NCBI GenBank assembly: GCA_035582835.1
Contig: JAYKAV010002330.1
Coordinates: forward strand, 219,263-283,262
Length of the DNA: 64,000 bases
Source: Phoebastria nigripes
Taxonomy: Eukaryota; Chordata; Aves; Procellariiformes; Diomedeidae
Reading direction: 5' to 3'
Shown here: positions 10,301-21,700 of the stretch, piece after piece
How positions within the stretch are numbered: position 1 is the stretch's first letter
How the letters are laid out: each line of letters begins with the position of its first letter
Position numbers and translations under genes: made by a program
Notes under the pieces: generated by a model
Told to the model about the DNA's origin: nothing
Databases searched by the model: none
What the model saw: only the letters and a program-made list of their open reading frames with translations

Positions 10301-13300
10301 TTAGAAACTTCCCAAACACTTTCTGCTTCTGATGGGCAGGCATACAGTAATCAGCAAGGTTTGTGAATCAAAACATATTGATAAACATGTCAGCTATACT
10401 CTCTGAGGCATGAAGCAAAGGTCTTCCTTTAACTAGCCAGCATCAATAACTAATTNATGAACATCTTCCAATAGCTATTATTGCTATCAGAGTATGGTTC
10501 ATTTAACATCAAGAGAAATTCAAGCAGAGAATTCAGCATGAAGAACACTTGCCATGGGACAGAAAGAGAAGTACAGACCGTACTAGATGAACTTTAATTC
10601 CCAAGCACAGGCTTTTCTCTGTGTGTTTCAGCTCCCTCCCTGCACCAGGTTTACGCTGCTGCCAGCTGCTGCTCTCCCCTCTCATCTTTTAAGAAATGTT
10701 TTGGATTATTATGCAGGACCCTGCTCAGCTTTTATACAGGATGAGAGCTGGAGAAAACAGTACACTGCTGCTCTCAGAGGTGCAGACTTGTCCCCTTTCT
10801 TTTACCCTTGCCAGCAACCTTCCTGTGCTGTACAATAACGAACGCTGAATTGAGCAGTTCAGGCACGTTATGGCCGGTTACTGTCCTGGGCTTTCTTCCA
10901 GAGGCTGTTCTCTGTCCATCACAGCAGCACAGCACTCACTGCCTCCAGGCTCAGCCACCCCTGGCAGCGTGGCCGCCTGGCGCACACCGCTCGCCTTGTG
11001 CCCTACTCGCTGGGAGGAGAGCAGTGAAGCTGCACTGGATGCTGGTCGCCTTCCAGGAAGGGTCTAGCTGGGCTGTGTTCTCCCTGCGGGAGGAAGCACG
11101 AGGCTCTTCCTCCTCCTGGTCCGTGGGTGCCTAGAGCCCCTACCCGGAGTTCAGTGGAGAGAGGCTGTTGGCAGCGCTGCTGGGAGCACTGCCAGCAAGC
11201 TCCTGAGCTGGGAATGAGACACTTTCCTCTTGCCTATTGCAGCCCCCTCTCCCCCTCCCCTTGCACCATCATTTCAGAAAAGCACGGGTTTCATGTCTGT
11301 CCAGCAGCCAAGGCTTCGTGTTACTTCCCCTTTTTTCAGCGTGATTTCTACAGGCATGAGCAGCTCTCACCAAGACCTGAAGTGTGGTGGAAGCCTTTGG
11401 GCCGCGCGAGGAAGGCTCTTTCCTCCCTGGGTGCAAGGGCACTGGCTGGGTGCGCGGCGTGGCCGGGCAGAGTCACAGCAGGGAGGCGCTGAGTGATGCA
11501 GGTGCAGAGTTTGTACTGGCTGAAGGTTCCAGGCCGCCTGCAGCATCTGGCACCTTCTTCAGTCGCTGTAAGAAGCAGGCAGCTGGATGGCGGCGAGGAG
11601 AGGGCTGGCTCTGGTGCTCAGACCTTGTCCCTGGTTCATCCCTCTGGGCTGGATGCAGAGAGGTAACCGGGTTGGTGAGGCCAACACTGTGCCATCAGAG
11701 CAGCTGCTCCTGGGAGGTGCCTCAGGACAGACACAGCAGGGATGGCCGGGAGTGAGGCAGGGTTGGGGTCCAGCGGTTGAGCTGCTGGGCAGGGGGAGCT
11801 TTGCCCCGTCTTGCTGCTGAAGGGTGCCATTCGCTGGGACTGGGAAAACCTCAGTCCCGAGGTGGAAGCAGGCCGATGGTGCATTTAGCCCAGGGCATTT
11901 GGCCAGCTGCAGCATCACATCAGTGCTGGGGACAGGAGCACGAGTGGGGCCCATGCTGAGCCCACACCTGCCCTTGCACAGGCCCAGCCACCCCTGCTGG
12001 CAGGGCCGAGGCCTGTCAGCAAACCACTGCAAAGGAGAAGGTGCAGAGGAGAGGGCGCGGGTGGCCGCAGAGGCAGCTGAGCTGATCTTGATGCAAAGGG
12101 ATGGGGGCTCTTGTTGTACAAACATGCCTTTCAGCTGGGTGGATCAGCCACTTGTGCCACTGTTCACCCTGGCTGTCACCAAAGGAGATCAGGTGTCCTC
12201 CTGCACAAACCTGGCCACCATGGGGAGGTTCACCTGGCTCAGCCCAACATAGAGTGCAAGTANTGAATGACGGCAAAAAGAGCATTGAAGAGAGCAACAG
12301 GCTTGAGCTGGCTCCAGCCCACGTGCTCCCTCCTGGCGGCTGGGGATGCCCAGCATGGTGACAGTGGAGCATCTGGAGACCAGTGATGAGCATCATGTTT
12401 CTACTGCAATCCCACCATATATTGCAATTGCAGTACTGTGCTTGTACTGCAATTTCACTACATTGCTGTATCACTCTGCTAAATCAAAATCCAATGTAAC
12501 ATCAAATGCCTACAGAGAAGTAAATCTGGTATTAAGCACCAAACCCTCCTTGTGTGGATTATCTAAAAGAACACACTCACAGGGTACCAGGCCCTGGCAG
12601 GCGCTGGGTTGGGGCAGGGGGGAATGAGTGAGGGTGCTGGTGAGGAGATCGTGCTGGAGCCTGCATGGCTGGAAGCAGGGTGCCCATGCCTGCCCACTCC
12701 ATGCACCAAGCAGAAGTCCCAGTGTTTTGCCCTGGGATGAGGACAGCTTTTCAACCTTGCTTCAAGCTGCAAGGCACCATCTCAAATCATGCTTAATCCT
12801 GACTGAAGGTGGCTCCTCCAAAGCCACCAGCTCCTGGGTTACATTTACGTGTTGTGCTGTGGAGCACATGGTGGGTTCCAGTGCCCATGAGGCCAACAGA
12901 GCTGGTCTAGTCTCAGCTTTGGAAGAGCTGAAAGAGGATGGAGATGACCCAGTAGCAGCTGGGTGGCTGGTGCAGGTGCTCTGCTGCTGGCAGAGCTTGT
13001 TGCTGCTCAGCAACTTCAGCACGTGCCCTGGCTGAACTGGGCGTGCTTTGTGTTCTGTGTCTGTGGGATGCATTCCCCTGGGGTCAAGCAAACCGAAATG
13101 TTCACTCACTTCCTCATCCTCTCCACGCCTCCCACAGCCTTGAAAATAAAGCTGTCCTTTGTTTCATACGCTGCTCTGAATGCTGAAACCTGGGGAGAAG
13201 AGTGATGAGGCTGGGAGAGGAGGATGGCCAATCAAGAGCCACAGCTCACAAGGAACCTGGGTCCAGGTCTGCTTTTCACCACGTTCCCCAGCACATGGAC

Positions 13301-15455
13301 TGGGACCATATGGAGCTGGGAGGAGGCTGGTTTAAAACTGGTGAGAGTGATCTCCACACCATGCAGCGGGAGCACCCGCAGGGCTGGCCGGGGCGGGTGG
13401 CACCATGTGGCCATGACCGGCAGGTCTGTGAACAGATCCTGCAGGCAGCAGGCAGGGCTGTCCCATCTGCCTCATGGTCGTAGGTGCCAGGAGGGCATGA
13501 GGGGATGGGACCATGGCAAGGACAATGTGCGTCCCAAGCAGCCTTGCCACCATCGGGCAGGGATGGGCCAGCTGGACCCCTGTCTCATCCCCCCACAAGC
13601 CCTAGCAGGCTGCACTTGCCAAGGCTTCTCCACCACCCTGCAGAGGTAAAACATGAAAAGAAGTTACATTGAACTGGCTTCCTCATCATACATGTGTTCA
13701 TANATGGGGAACACAAATTTGCAATTTGCAGATATGTCCAGCTGTGGCAGTGCCGTCACTACAAGACGGGGCACAGGACAAGTCTCTGGTAGAACTCCAG
13801 CAAGGTAACATGACTGTGCTTGTTTAACACACTTTGCTGTTGATTTCAAAATGCAACAATCCTATACATCAAATCCTTGCCTTTTATTCTGAAAATCCTA
13901 GTTGGGTGTTTTCATTTGCTTTGTAGTGACCTTTTCAGAACTGCTCCCTGAGTGCTGGCTGCACAGGAGGATGGGAAAATTGCTGGTCTAGACTGTGAAG
14001 CTGCAACCGTGGCTCCAAACCACAGAAGAATCCCCAGGGCCCCCAAAGGGCTCGGTTCCCACCTGAGGAAGAGCAGACCGCTGACCAGGGCTTGCTTGCA
14101 GCAGACTGGGAAGGACTACTGCAGCTGCAGGGGACCCTGCAAAAGTTGACCCTTTCAAGCAAGCTCCCAGAGGAAGTGGGGTAACACTGGGAAAGGGGCT
14201 TACTCACTCCTTATTCTTGGGAAGAAAACTTTGCAAGCCCACAGCCAAGCCCCCTGGTGAAGAAAGTGAGGAACGAGCTGCTCCTGTCCTCAAGAGCATG
14301 GCTGGATGCTGCAGTGCTCCGCACTCACTGTGCAGGATCCTGCTGCAGATGGCTTATGGGCATGCCCCCTACAAAACTGGAAAACGTCCTTCTTGACCCC
14401 TTCCACACTTGCAGCAGGAAGGTGCTTGGGGACCACACTCAACACACACATTCAAAGCAGGATTTCTGACAAGCTTTAAATGTGCTGAATTCCTCCTGCC
14501 ACCACAATGCAATGTTGCAGCCACCTTTCTCTTTTCCTTAAGGAAACGTCATGAGGGCACGCTGCCCTCAAACAGGGCACGGTAAGCAGCACACAGGAGC
14601 AATCCAAGGAGCATGCTTCACCAATTTTTTCACCAGCTGGGGCAGAAGCTTGCTGGGGAGGACTGGCAGGGAGAGATGGGTTCTAACCCCCATTTATAGG
14701 AGTGGGACAGTTGCTGCAGGAGAAACAGAACCCCCAAAGCCCCTGAAATGTGCTCATCCAGGCGTCTCCTGGCAGCTAGAAGCTTGGCACCCACTCAGGT
14801 TTTCCTTTGCACTAATACATGTCATTGCACGTCTGGGAAAAAAACGAACTGGAGAGAGGAGCTGAGGCTGGAACCAGTGGGGGGTTGCAGAACCTCCCAA
14901 AGTGAATTCCAGTTTGCAATCCACTTCAGAGCCATGCCCAGAATTAGTTACAGATACAAAAGGCAGAGCTGGAGATGCCAGGGGAGCCATGCAAGCCTTT
15001 TTTGCTTTTCTTTAGACACCTGAAGAACAGAAACATCATGCCTTGGCACCGATTCAAGACGACTTTTTAACGCATGCTTGGCAGTGGGCTGGCAGCAGCT
15101 CCCGTGGCAGCAGTGGACCTGTGCCAATTGAGCAATTGCCTCCTCTCCCTTCCTGGCTATGAGCTGGGAGCTCAAGTACTGAACTGCCTGGCCTCTTGCT
15201 GTGACCCCAGGAGCCTGGCTTTGAGGACAGCAGCAGCTCCCTCATGGTACAACACATGCTGGCCAGCAAAATACACGACAGTCCCAACACTGCACATGTT
15301 TTCTGAATTGGGGCCAAACACCATCCGTTGCCTGCTGAGTGCAGCAGCGGCATGACCGCAGGACCCACAGCCCCCTGCAGCGCTGTGTGCTCCGCCATGC
15401 GCCTGGGGGCACCCCGTTCCCAAACAAAATGAGCACAACACATTTACTGCTTTTC
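7391..15455. other. ZBTB5-GRHPR intergenic region, no gene seen
   Basis: Both strands were read for exons, RNA genes and repeats. Open frames are short, overlap one another on both strands and resemble no known protein. From about 10.6 kb the DNA becomes GC-rich, which inflates chance frames. An AATAAA at 13145-13150 has a T-rich sequence after it but no gene leading to it. An inverted repeat is at 12426-12454. Confidence 0.6.
12426..12454. repeat. Short perfect inverted repeat (11-bp arms, 7-nt loop)
   Basis: AATTGCAGTAC at 12426-12436 is the exact reverse complement of GTACTGCAATT at 12444-12454. Related TACTGCAAT-like words lie just upstream (about 12400) and downstream. The arms are too short for a typical microRNA precursor. 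Confidence 0.7.
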
Positions 15456-15461
15456 TTTAAT
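15456..15461 (-). promoter_or_regulatory. GRHPR: Poly(A) signal ATTAAA, probable GRHPR 3' end
   Basis: Reading the - strand, ATTAAA lies about 140 nt after the GRHPR stop codon, followed by GCAGTAAATGTGTTGTG, which is GT-rich. It is the first good signal downstream and would give a short 3' UTR. ATTAAA is the commonest variant hexamer. Confidence 0.5.
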
Positions 15462-15601
15462 GGTTACGGTGCAATTCCCTCACCACAGGCACTGCTGGCA
15501 CGCTGCTGCAGAGGCAAGGAGGCACAGGACTGGTCTGCGAGGCTTCTCCAGGGAAAGGTAACGCCCAGTCCTGCCGCCCTGCAGAAGTGGGGCTCTGGCT
15601 G

Positions 15602-15723
15602 TCACAGCAGCAGCTCATGGGGCATGGGCTCCCCTCGCAGCCCGGCCAGCAGGTTGTGGGCTGCGAGCACTGCCATGGTGCTCCTCGTGGCATACGTGGC
15701 ACTCCCGACGTGCGGCAGAATCA
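15602..15723 (-). CDS. GRHPR: GRHPR exon 9 (coding part, with stop)
   Basis: 122 nt after CCCCTGCAG; encodes [16 protein letters not shown] with catalytic His 287, through [17 protein letters not shown] and TGA. It is separated from exon 8 by a 3-kb intron. Confidence 0.95.
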
Positions 15724-18700
15724 CTGCAGGGGACACAGAGGGTTGCTTGCTTGTTTCTTACCTTCGCTGACCTCTTGCAGCCTCTTTCAGGGGTCTTCCT
15801 GAGGAGGGGTGCAACCTGGGTCCTGCACCAGCTGCTGCTCCACCAGGAACTGACATCAGACATGAAGCATGAAACAAAATCATCAGCCACTGAGGACTGG
15901 AAAAGACATCTGATGAATGGCTAAGTGAGCTATTAGTCCTCCAGACCAAAGACAGTAAGAGTGGGTCCTCCTTTCTGTGTTCAGGCTTGGTACTCACGTT
16001 CCCACACAGACTCAAGAGTCGGTGGTAGATGTAAAATACTATCCCTGTGGCAGACGAACACGCAGTGAAATTTACACGCTGTTGCCTGATTGCCACACAG
16101 CTTTAGGAGGTTCTCTCACTGACAGGCATGAACCAACACATATCAGGGCAACAGCCAGAAGACTGTTGTGAAACATCGTGGTTTACAGACCCCTGGGTGC
16201 ACCGGAAAGGCATGTGTGGAGGCAAACGGCCCCTGCCAAACAGGGCTGGCACGCTGTGGCACAGTCAGGGCAGGGATTTTTATCCACCTATGTGAAAAGG
16301 CTCCTTTTACGCAATGTGAAGGAACGAGCCAAAGCTGCTTTAGTGGTAAATTATTATAACATTAGTAGTGGAGAGTACTTGCCCAAGGTATGGATAAAAG
16401 CCTGCACTGCAGTCTCTGTTTTATAACAGAAAGCATCTACAGGCAATGCAGAAGCCTGAACACCTGACATACTTCTGCCCCAGGGGGAGAAGGCTCTCCC
16501 AAGGAGGACTGTGGGGCCACGTAGGTCCTTTCTCCCCAAGTTGAGAACCAGCCCTGGTTCCTTGTTCACTGTGAAAGTAATGTCAACACTTCTTCCTCCT
16601 CTACTTATGCCGTGTTCCTCCAGCTGCTGAAACTATTTGGCAGTATTGAGTGAAATCTGTGAATAGTTTCAGAATCATCAAAGCATCATTTTTGTGAAAG
16701 TAAATACATATGTATTCATTTGTGTCTTGCTTGGTATTGTTCCAGAGCTCTAAGATCTCTGAAGTCCTGCAAATATTTCCAGAAAGTCTCTGCTTTTATA
16801 ATTTCTCACACTGTCTACTATGGGAACCAAAGCAAACAAATTAAAAATATTTTTTAGCAAAAAGATAATCAAAGCAACAGCTATGAGCTTGTATTTCAGA
16901 AATGGACACTCAGTCATGGGCAGTTCCAAATTTTCATGGATGCCTCTATGGTTTCTTTTCGGAACAGACTTTTCCTACTCCAAAAACCTCCTTCCTGGAG
17001 AGAGGACATCCTGCTGCCACCTGCAAAGCCACTCCAGTACTTTGCCCATGCAAGCGAAGATGCATGCACCAGATCTCATGCTTGGGGTGCAGCTTGAGCA
17101 GCCAAGGCACTCAATGATGTGAGAGGAAGCTGCTCTTGCCCAGCTCGTGCCATCAGCTCTGACCAGGGCCGGCGACCCCAGCGAAGCCGAGCATTCAGGT
17201 AGGAACAGACACCCTGTCTACGGGGTCGCAGACAATCACCAATGTTTACTTTCTAACTAGAAAGCAGTGCCTTCTCCATGTTGCATTTCTGTCTCTTTTC
17301 TGCCTCGAGGATTACGAATGAGCCTGTCTGGCTCGTGTCCGAGTCAGTCCTGTTCAGTAACTGGCCTGACCCACACGCTCCCTGTCTGGAGGAGGAGAGG
17401 AAAGCTCCTGGCCCCACTTTACAGGGGATGGGCCAAGTTACTCACTGAAGGCCACACGAAGGAAGGCAATGAACACNCCAGGAGCTGTCCCTAACTCGTC
17501 CCAGGCCACCGGCCAGCCTGTGGTGCCTGTGAGGATGGAGCTGCACTGGCGCATGGCAAGGCCAGGGGAAACAGCCCCAGCACAGCCCCTTCAGTCTGCA
17601 ACAATGAGGATCCCAGGAAAACAGAGGGCTGCTAACATCCTGAACTAAAACATCATCCTGCCCCACATGGCAGCTCTCAGCAAGCTTTCAGGAAAGCACC
17701 GGTGAAACTAACAGCGATCAGCTACTGCCCCTGGTTGCAGGCACTCCTGCCTCCACTCCAGCAGCCTGCCAATGCTGAAGCACAAGAGCAGCCGAGCAAG
17801 CCCCCTCCTCATCCAACCTAACCTCCTCTGGAGAAGACATGCACTAGTCCTGGGACCAGCACCTTCCTACCTGCCTGATGCCCGTTACTGTCAAGAAACT
17901 GTCTGCCTGAGCTTGCCGGGCTCCACTTTCCCAGTGAAAGTTGCCTTATACTGTCCAGGGGATGCAGCTAGACTTTCTGCAAAGAAACCTCTGCTCATCC
18001 CATAGCATGAGCACTTGCTGGCCTGTTCAGCTCAGGGCTGTCTAATTTGCTAACATCCGCTGGGGAACGTGGATGTCAGGACAAGGCCACGCACTTAAAT
18101 GAACTGTGCTTCTGAGCACATGTGCTGAACCTGCACCTGGCAGCCCAGGCTCACAGTGGATGGGCTAGCTGGCGAGTCCTGCAGCAGCTGCAGCGCTCCC
18201 AAGGCCAAGATTCCTATAGGCAGACTCAGCACTTAGCTTTTTAGCCACACGGGAAGCTTTTCTAGCAGAATATATGCTCAGGAGCTTACAGAATACCAGA
18301 GCTTGGCAGGGCATAAGCAGGGATTTGGTTTCTCATTCAGGCACCTGCTGGTATCAGACTCCTCCATGAATTTCACTCCATGCCTCGGCCCATCAAGTGG
18401 AAATCCATCAGGAAGGTGTTAAAAAATGTGCCAATCTCAACTGTTTTCTGGAGAATTAAAATACCTCCCATGCTTGTTTTACATCACGTTGATGAGGTCT
18501 TCCCCTCTAGAAGTTCCCCGCATTGTATGGTGGCTACCTACAGTCTACTTAAATACACTTGACCTTCCTGTCCTTCCACNTTTCAGTGCTTGTTCACACC
18601 GGCAGGCTAACAGGTATGGGGAATCATCGTCACACCAGGTAGTGGGTCCCCAGCCGTGGGCACATGAGGCACCCAACGTGCAGGCTGCCGGAGCAGAGTG

Positions 18701-21700
18701 GGGGCCCGGCTGCCCAGCCAGCCACTTACCGCAGTTCTTAAGGGAGAGCAAGGGGTGGTCAGCGGGCAGCGGCTCCGGCGTCGTGACATCCAGGCCTGCC
18801 GCTGCAATCTGGCCATGGGCCAGCGCGTTGTACAGGTCCTCCTGGTTCACCACGGCCCCCCTGGCAAACACAGAGGGAGAGGCCCGTGCTGCTGCTAAGG
18901 GGTCCCATGGGCTCCCAGGGGCACGCGGCCAGGGCACAGGCCACGTGGGACAGCCTGGGCAGTGGCACCCGGGTCCCCAGGGCTGCCTGAGCGGAGGTCA
19001 GACCCTCCCTGGATGCGCCTGAACCTCCCAGCACAACGAGCTACTCCTGCTCCTGCTCCAGGCTGCCCACCAGCGGGGAGAAGAGCCGGGTGCGCGAGCA
19101 CAGGACAACCGCGGGCAGCCATGAACAGAGGCGCAGACAGGCCAAGGTGTCCCGGGCGGCTGGGCAGATGCCGTGTGTTGGGCCACATGGGTTCTGCCCT
19201 GCCACCATGCTCTGCAAGAAGGCAGAGGGAATGGGAGGCTACCACCAGACTCAGCCAAGGAGCCCTGTCGCAGCTGCCTCAGTCCCAAAAGCAAGGCTTC
19301 TGGCAGTTGCAGCCCTCTCCTAGGCAATCCCTCAGCCTCACCCTCCCATCATCCAACAGTCACCTGTTCATCCACCCCACCGGGGTGGGACACAGGGCCC
19401 TGGTGAGGCGACAGAGGCTGTAGCCTCCTGAATAACTTATCCTGCCTTTGGCTTGATCCCAAGAGACCTTGGGCTGGAGGGAGCAGGCCACACGCTGGGC
19501 AAACAGTCCCGGTGGTTGCAGCCATGAAGGCTGTACATGCTGTCTGGACTCCCAGTTGAAGCACATCTCACAGCCTACTGGATCCTCCCTGCAACCACAG
19601 CTGTCGGCAGGGTGACAGTCACTCCCCCCGTGCAGGAGGCTGGGTTGCAATTACCTGCTCGTGTTGACGAACACAGAGGTCTTCTTCATTCTGCTGAAGA
19701 AGTCCTTGTTGCACATTCCATGGGTGGCCGGAGTCAAAGCACATGTCACCACAACGAAGTCCGACTCTCTGGCCAGCCTCGTGAGTGGGACTGAGTGGAG
19801 AAACACAGGTCACACCTCTGCTAGGGGACCTCACCAACACACCTCAGCAACCCTCTTATCCATAAGATTTGCCAGCAAGCAAGTTCTGCTCTGGAGAGAC
19901 CTGGCTGACCCTTCTCCACAGACAGGCACACACAAGGACCATCAAACACCCAACAGAAACCATGCACATTCCTACAGATACTACTGCAGTGTTTTGTTTT
20001 ACTTCTGAATTAAAATCAAGCCAAAGGGGAATCTAGCGATGCTTCAGCCATCTGGCCCAAAGGAGGCTCTGGTATGTACTTCATGTTTAGACAGCAAAAT
20101 ATGGCAGCAGCAGTATATATCAGCATTAAATATCTCTGTACGGTACCTACAGATAACGACTCATGCCACTTTCATTCCTGGAGGTGAGAGGAAAGTGCAA
20201 GGAGCAGGACAAGTTCTGCCAATGACTGTGCAAAAAAGTACCAACTGGAAATGTGCTGGCTTCCGAGTGAAAAATTAGCACTTGATGCAAGTCTTGAGAC
20301 TCTCACAGGGCCACAGAAAAGTCCTGTTCAGCAGCTAAGAGACATTCCCAGGCTTGGCTGGACTGTGGCATTTATTTTAAAGCAGGAGGTTAAAGCTGAT
20401 GTTTGTTTCCAGCAACCAACATCTAATTTCAGTGAAGATCTGCAGTCAGCCTCAGCCTATCCTCTCCTCCCTGCAGGACATTTTGGTACCCATTCCGAGG
20501 GGGATGGTCCACAAGACCCTTCCCCTCCTCCCAGGGCAGCTGCCACTTTCCCCTCCCTGTCCGTTATGTTCCACTTCCTTATGGGAATGAAACTAACTGG
20601 AAATCACAAACGGATGGACACAGGGGGAAGATGAAAGGCAAAAGCAGCAGCAACAGCTACAGTCCACAATTATCGTGGGTGGTCAGTTAGAGCCCAGGTG
20701 TGTCCAGCCTTCTGGCTGGAATCACCCAGCTCAAAGGAGGTAGGTTTCCCTCCCTGCCATCCACCACCACTGCATGGGAAGTGTTTGGGATTCGCCCTCC
20801 CCTCCTTTGCTGCCCCCACAGCGCAGTTCATGCCAGCTACACCGAGGAGCTGCCCAGAACCTCCAGCTCGCACCCTCCCTCCCGCTGGTCCACGCCCGCA
20901 GGGTGACACCTCCCCAGAGCCGTCCCAGCCATAGTGCTCCGTGCTGCCCTGTAACGGAGGACTGACTGCCACCCCTGCTCCTGGTGCCTTTCTTACCAAA
21001 CTCAGCTTCAAACTCTGCAGCACTCTCCGGTTTCGGGCGACTGCTAGCATACAAAAACTTCTTAACCCCAAATGGCTTTAGGCGTCGGGCAACCGCCTGT
21101 CCTAGGAGTGAGAAAGAAGACTGTCCTGCCGCTGTGCCAGCACCTGCACGAGGCATGCTGCACAGAGACTAATGCCGGGCCACAGGGGTCCATCAGGCCT
21201 CTCCAGGTGGTCCATCCTTCAGCAAGCTCGCACTCGGTGTGGCTGACAGCGCAGCAGCCAGCAGAGCACATCGCTCGCTAAAGGGCTGCTGTGGTGGGAT
21301 CGCTCCTGCCAGGTTGCTTCCAAGCCTGGAGTGTGGCAGGCGTGGGGTGGGGGGTGGATGTCTTCTGCTGCTCCTCACGCGAGTAGGAACGAACTCCCCA
21401 CCAGATTGAAACTGCAGAAAGGGAGCTGCAGGACGTTAAACCTGAAGCTACCCTAGGGAGCAAACTGGAAAGTGAGGAAAGAAATAGCCATCTGCTGACA
21501 AAGTCCAGAACTGAACGGATGACAAGCGCATCACCTTGGACTTTGTCAGGGCATTTGTTTAACTGAAAATCAAGAGGACAACATCCAGTTTGCTGTAGCA
21601 TTCAGATGTAGTGGATATGTTTGAATGCTTTAAACTTTTAAGGTTTAGGCTTGATGAGTCAAGATCGGTGTTCAGAGAGGCTCTACACAGCTCTCCTTTT

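Noticed and set aside
12426..12454. Hairpin as a microRNA gene
   Set aside because: Arms of only 11 bp, far shorter than a microRNA precursor stem.
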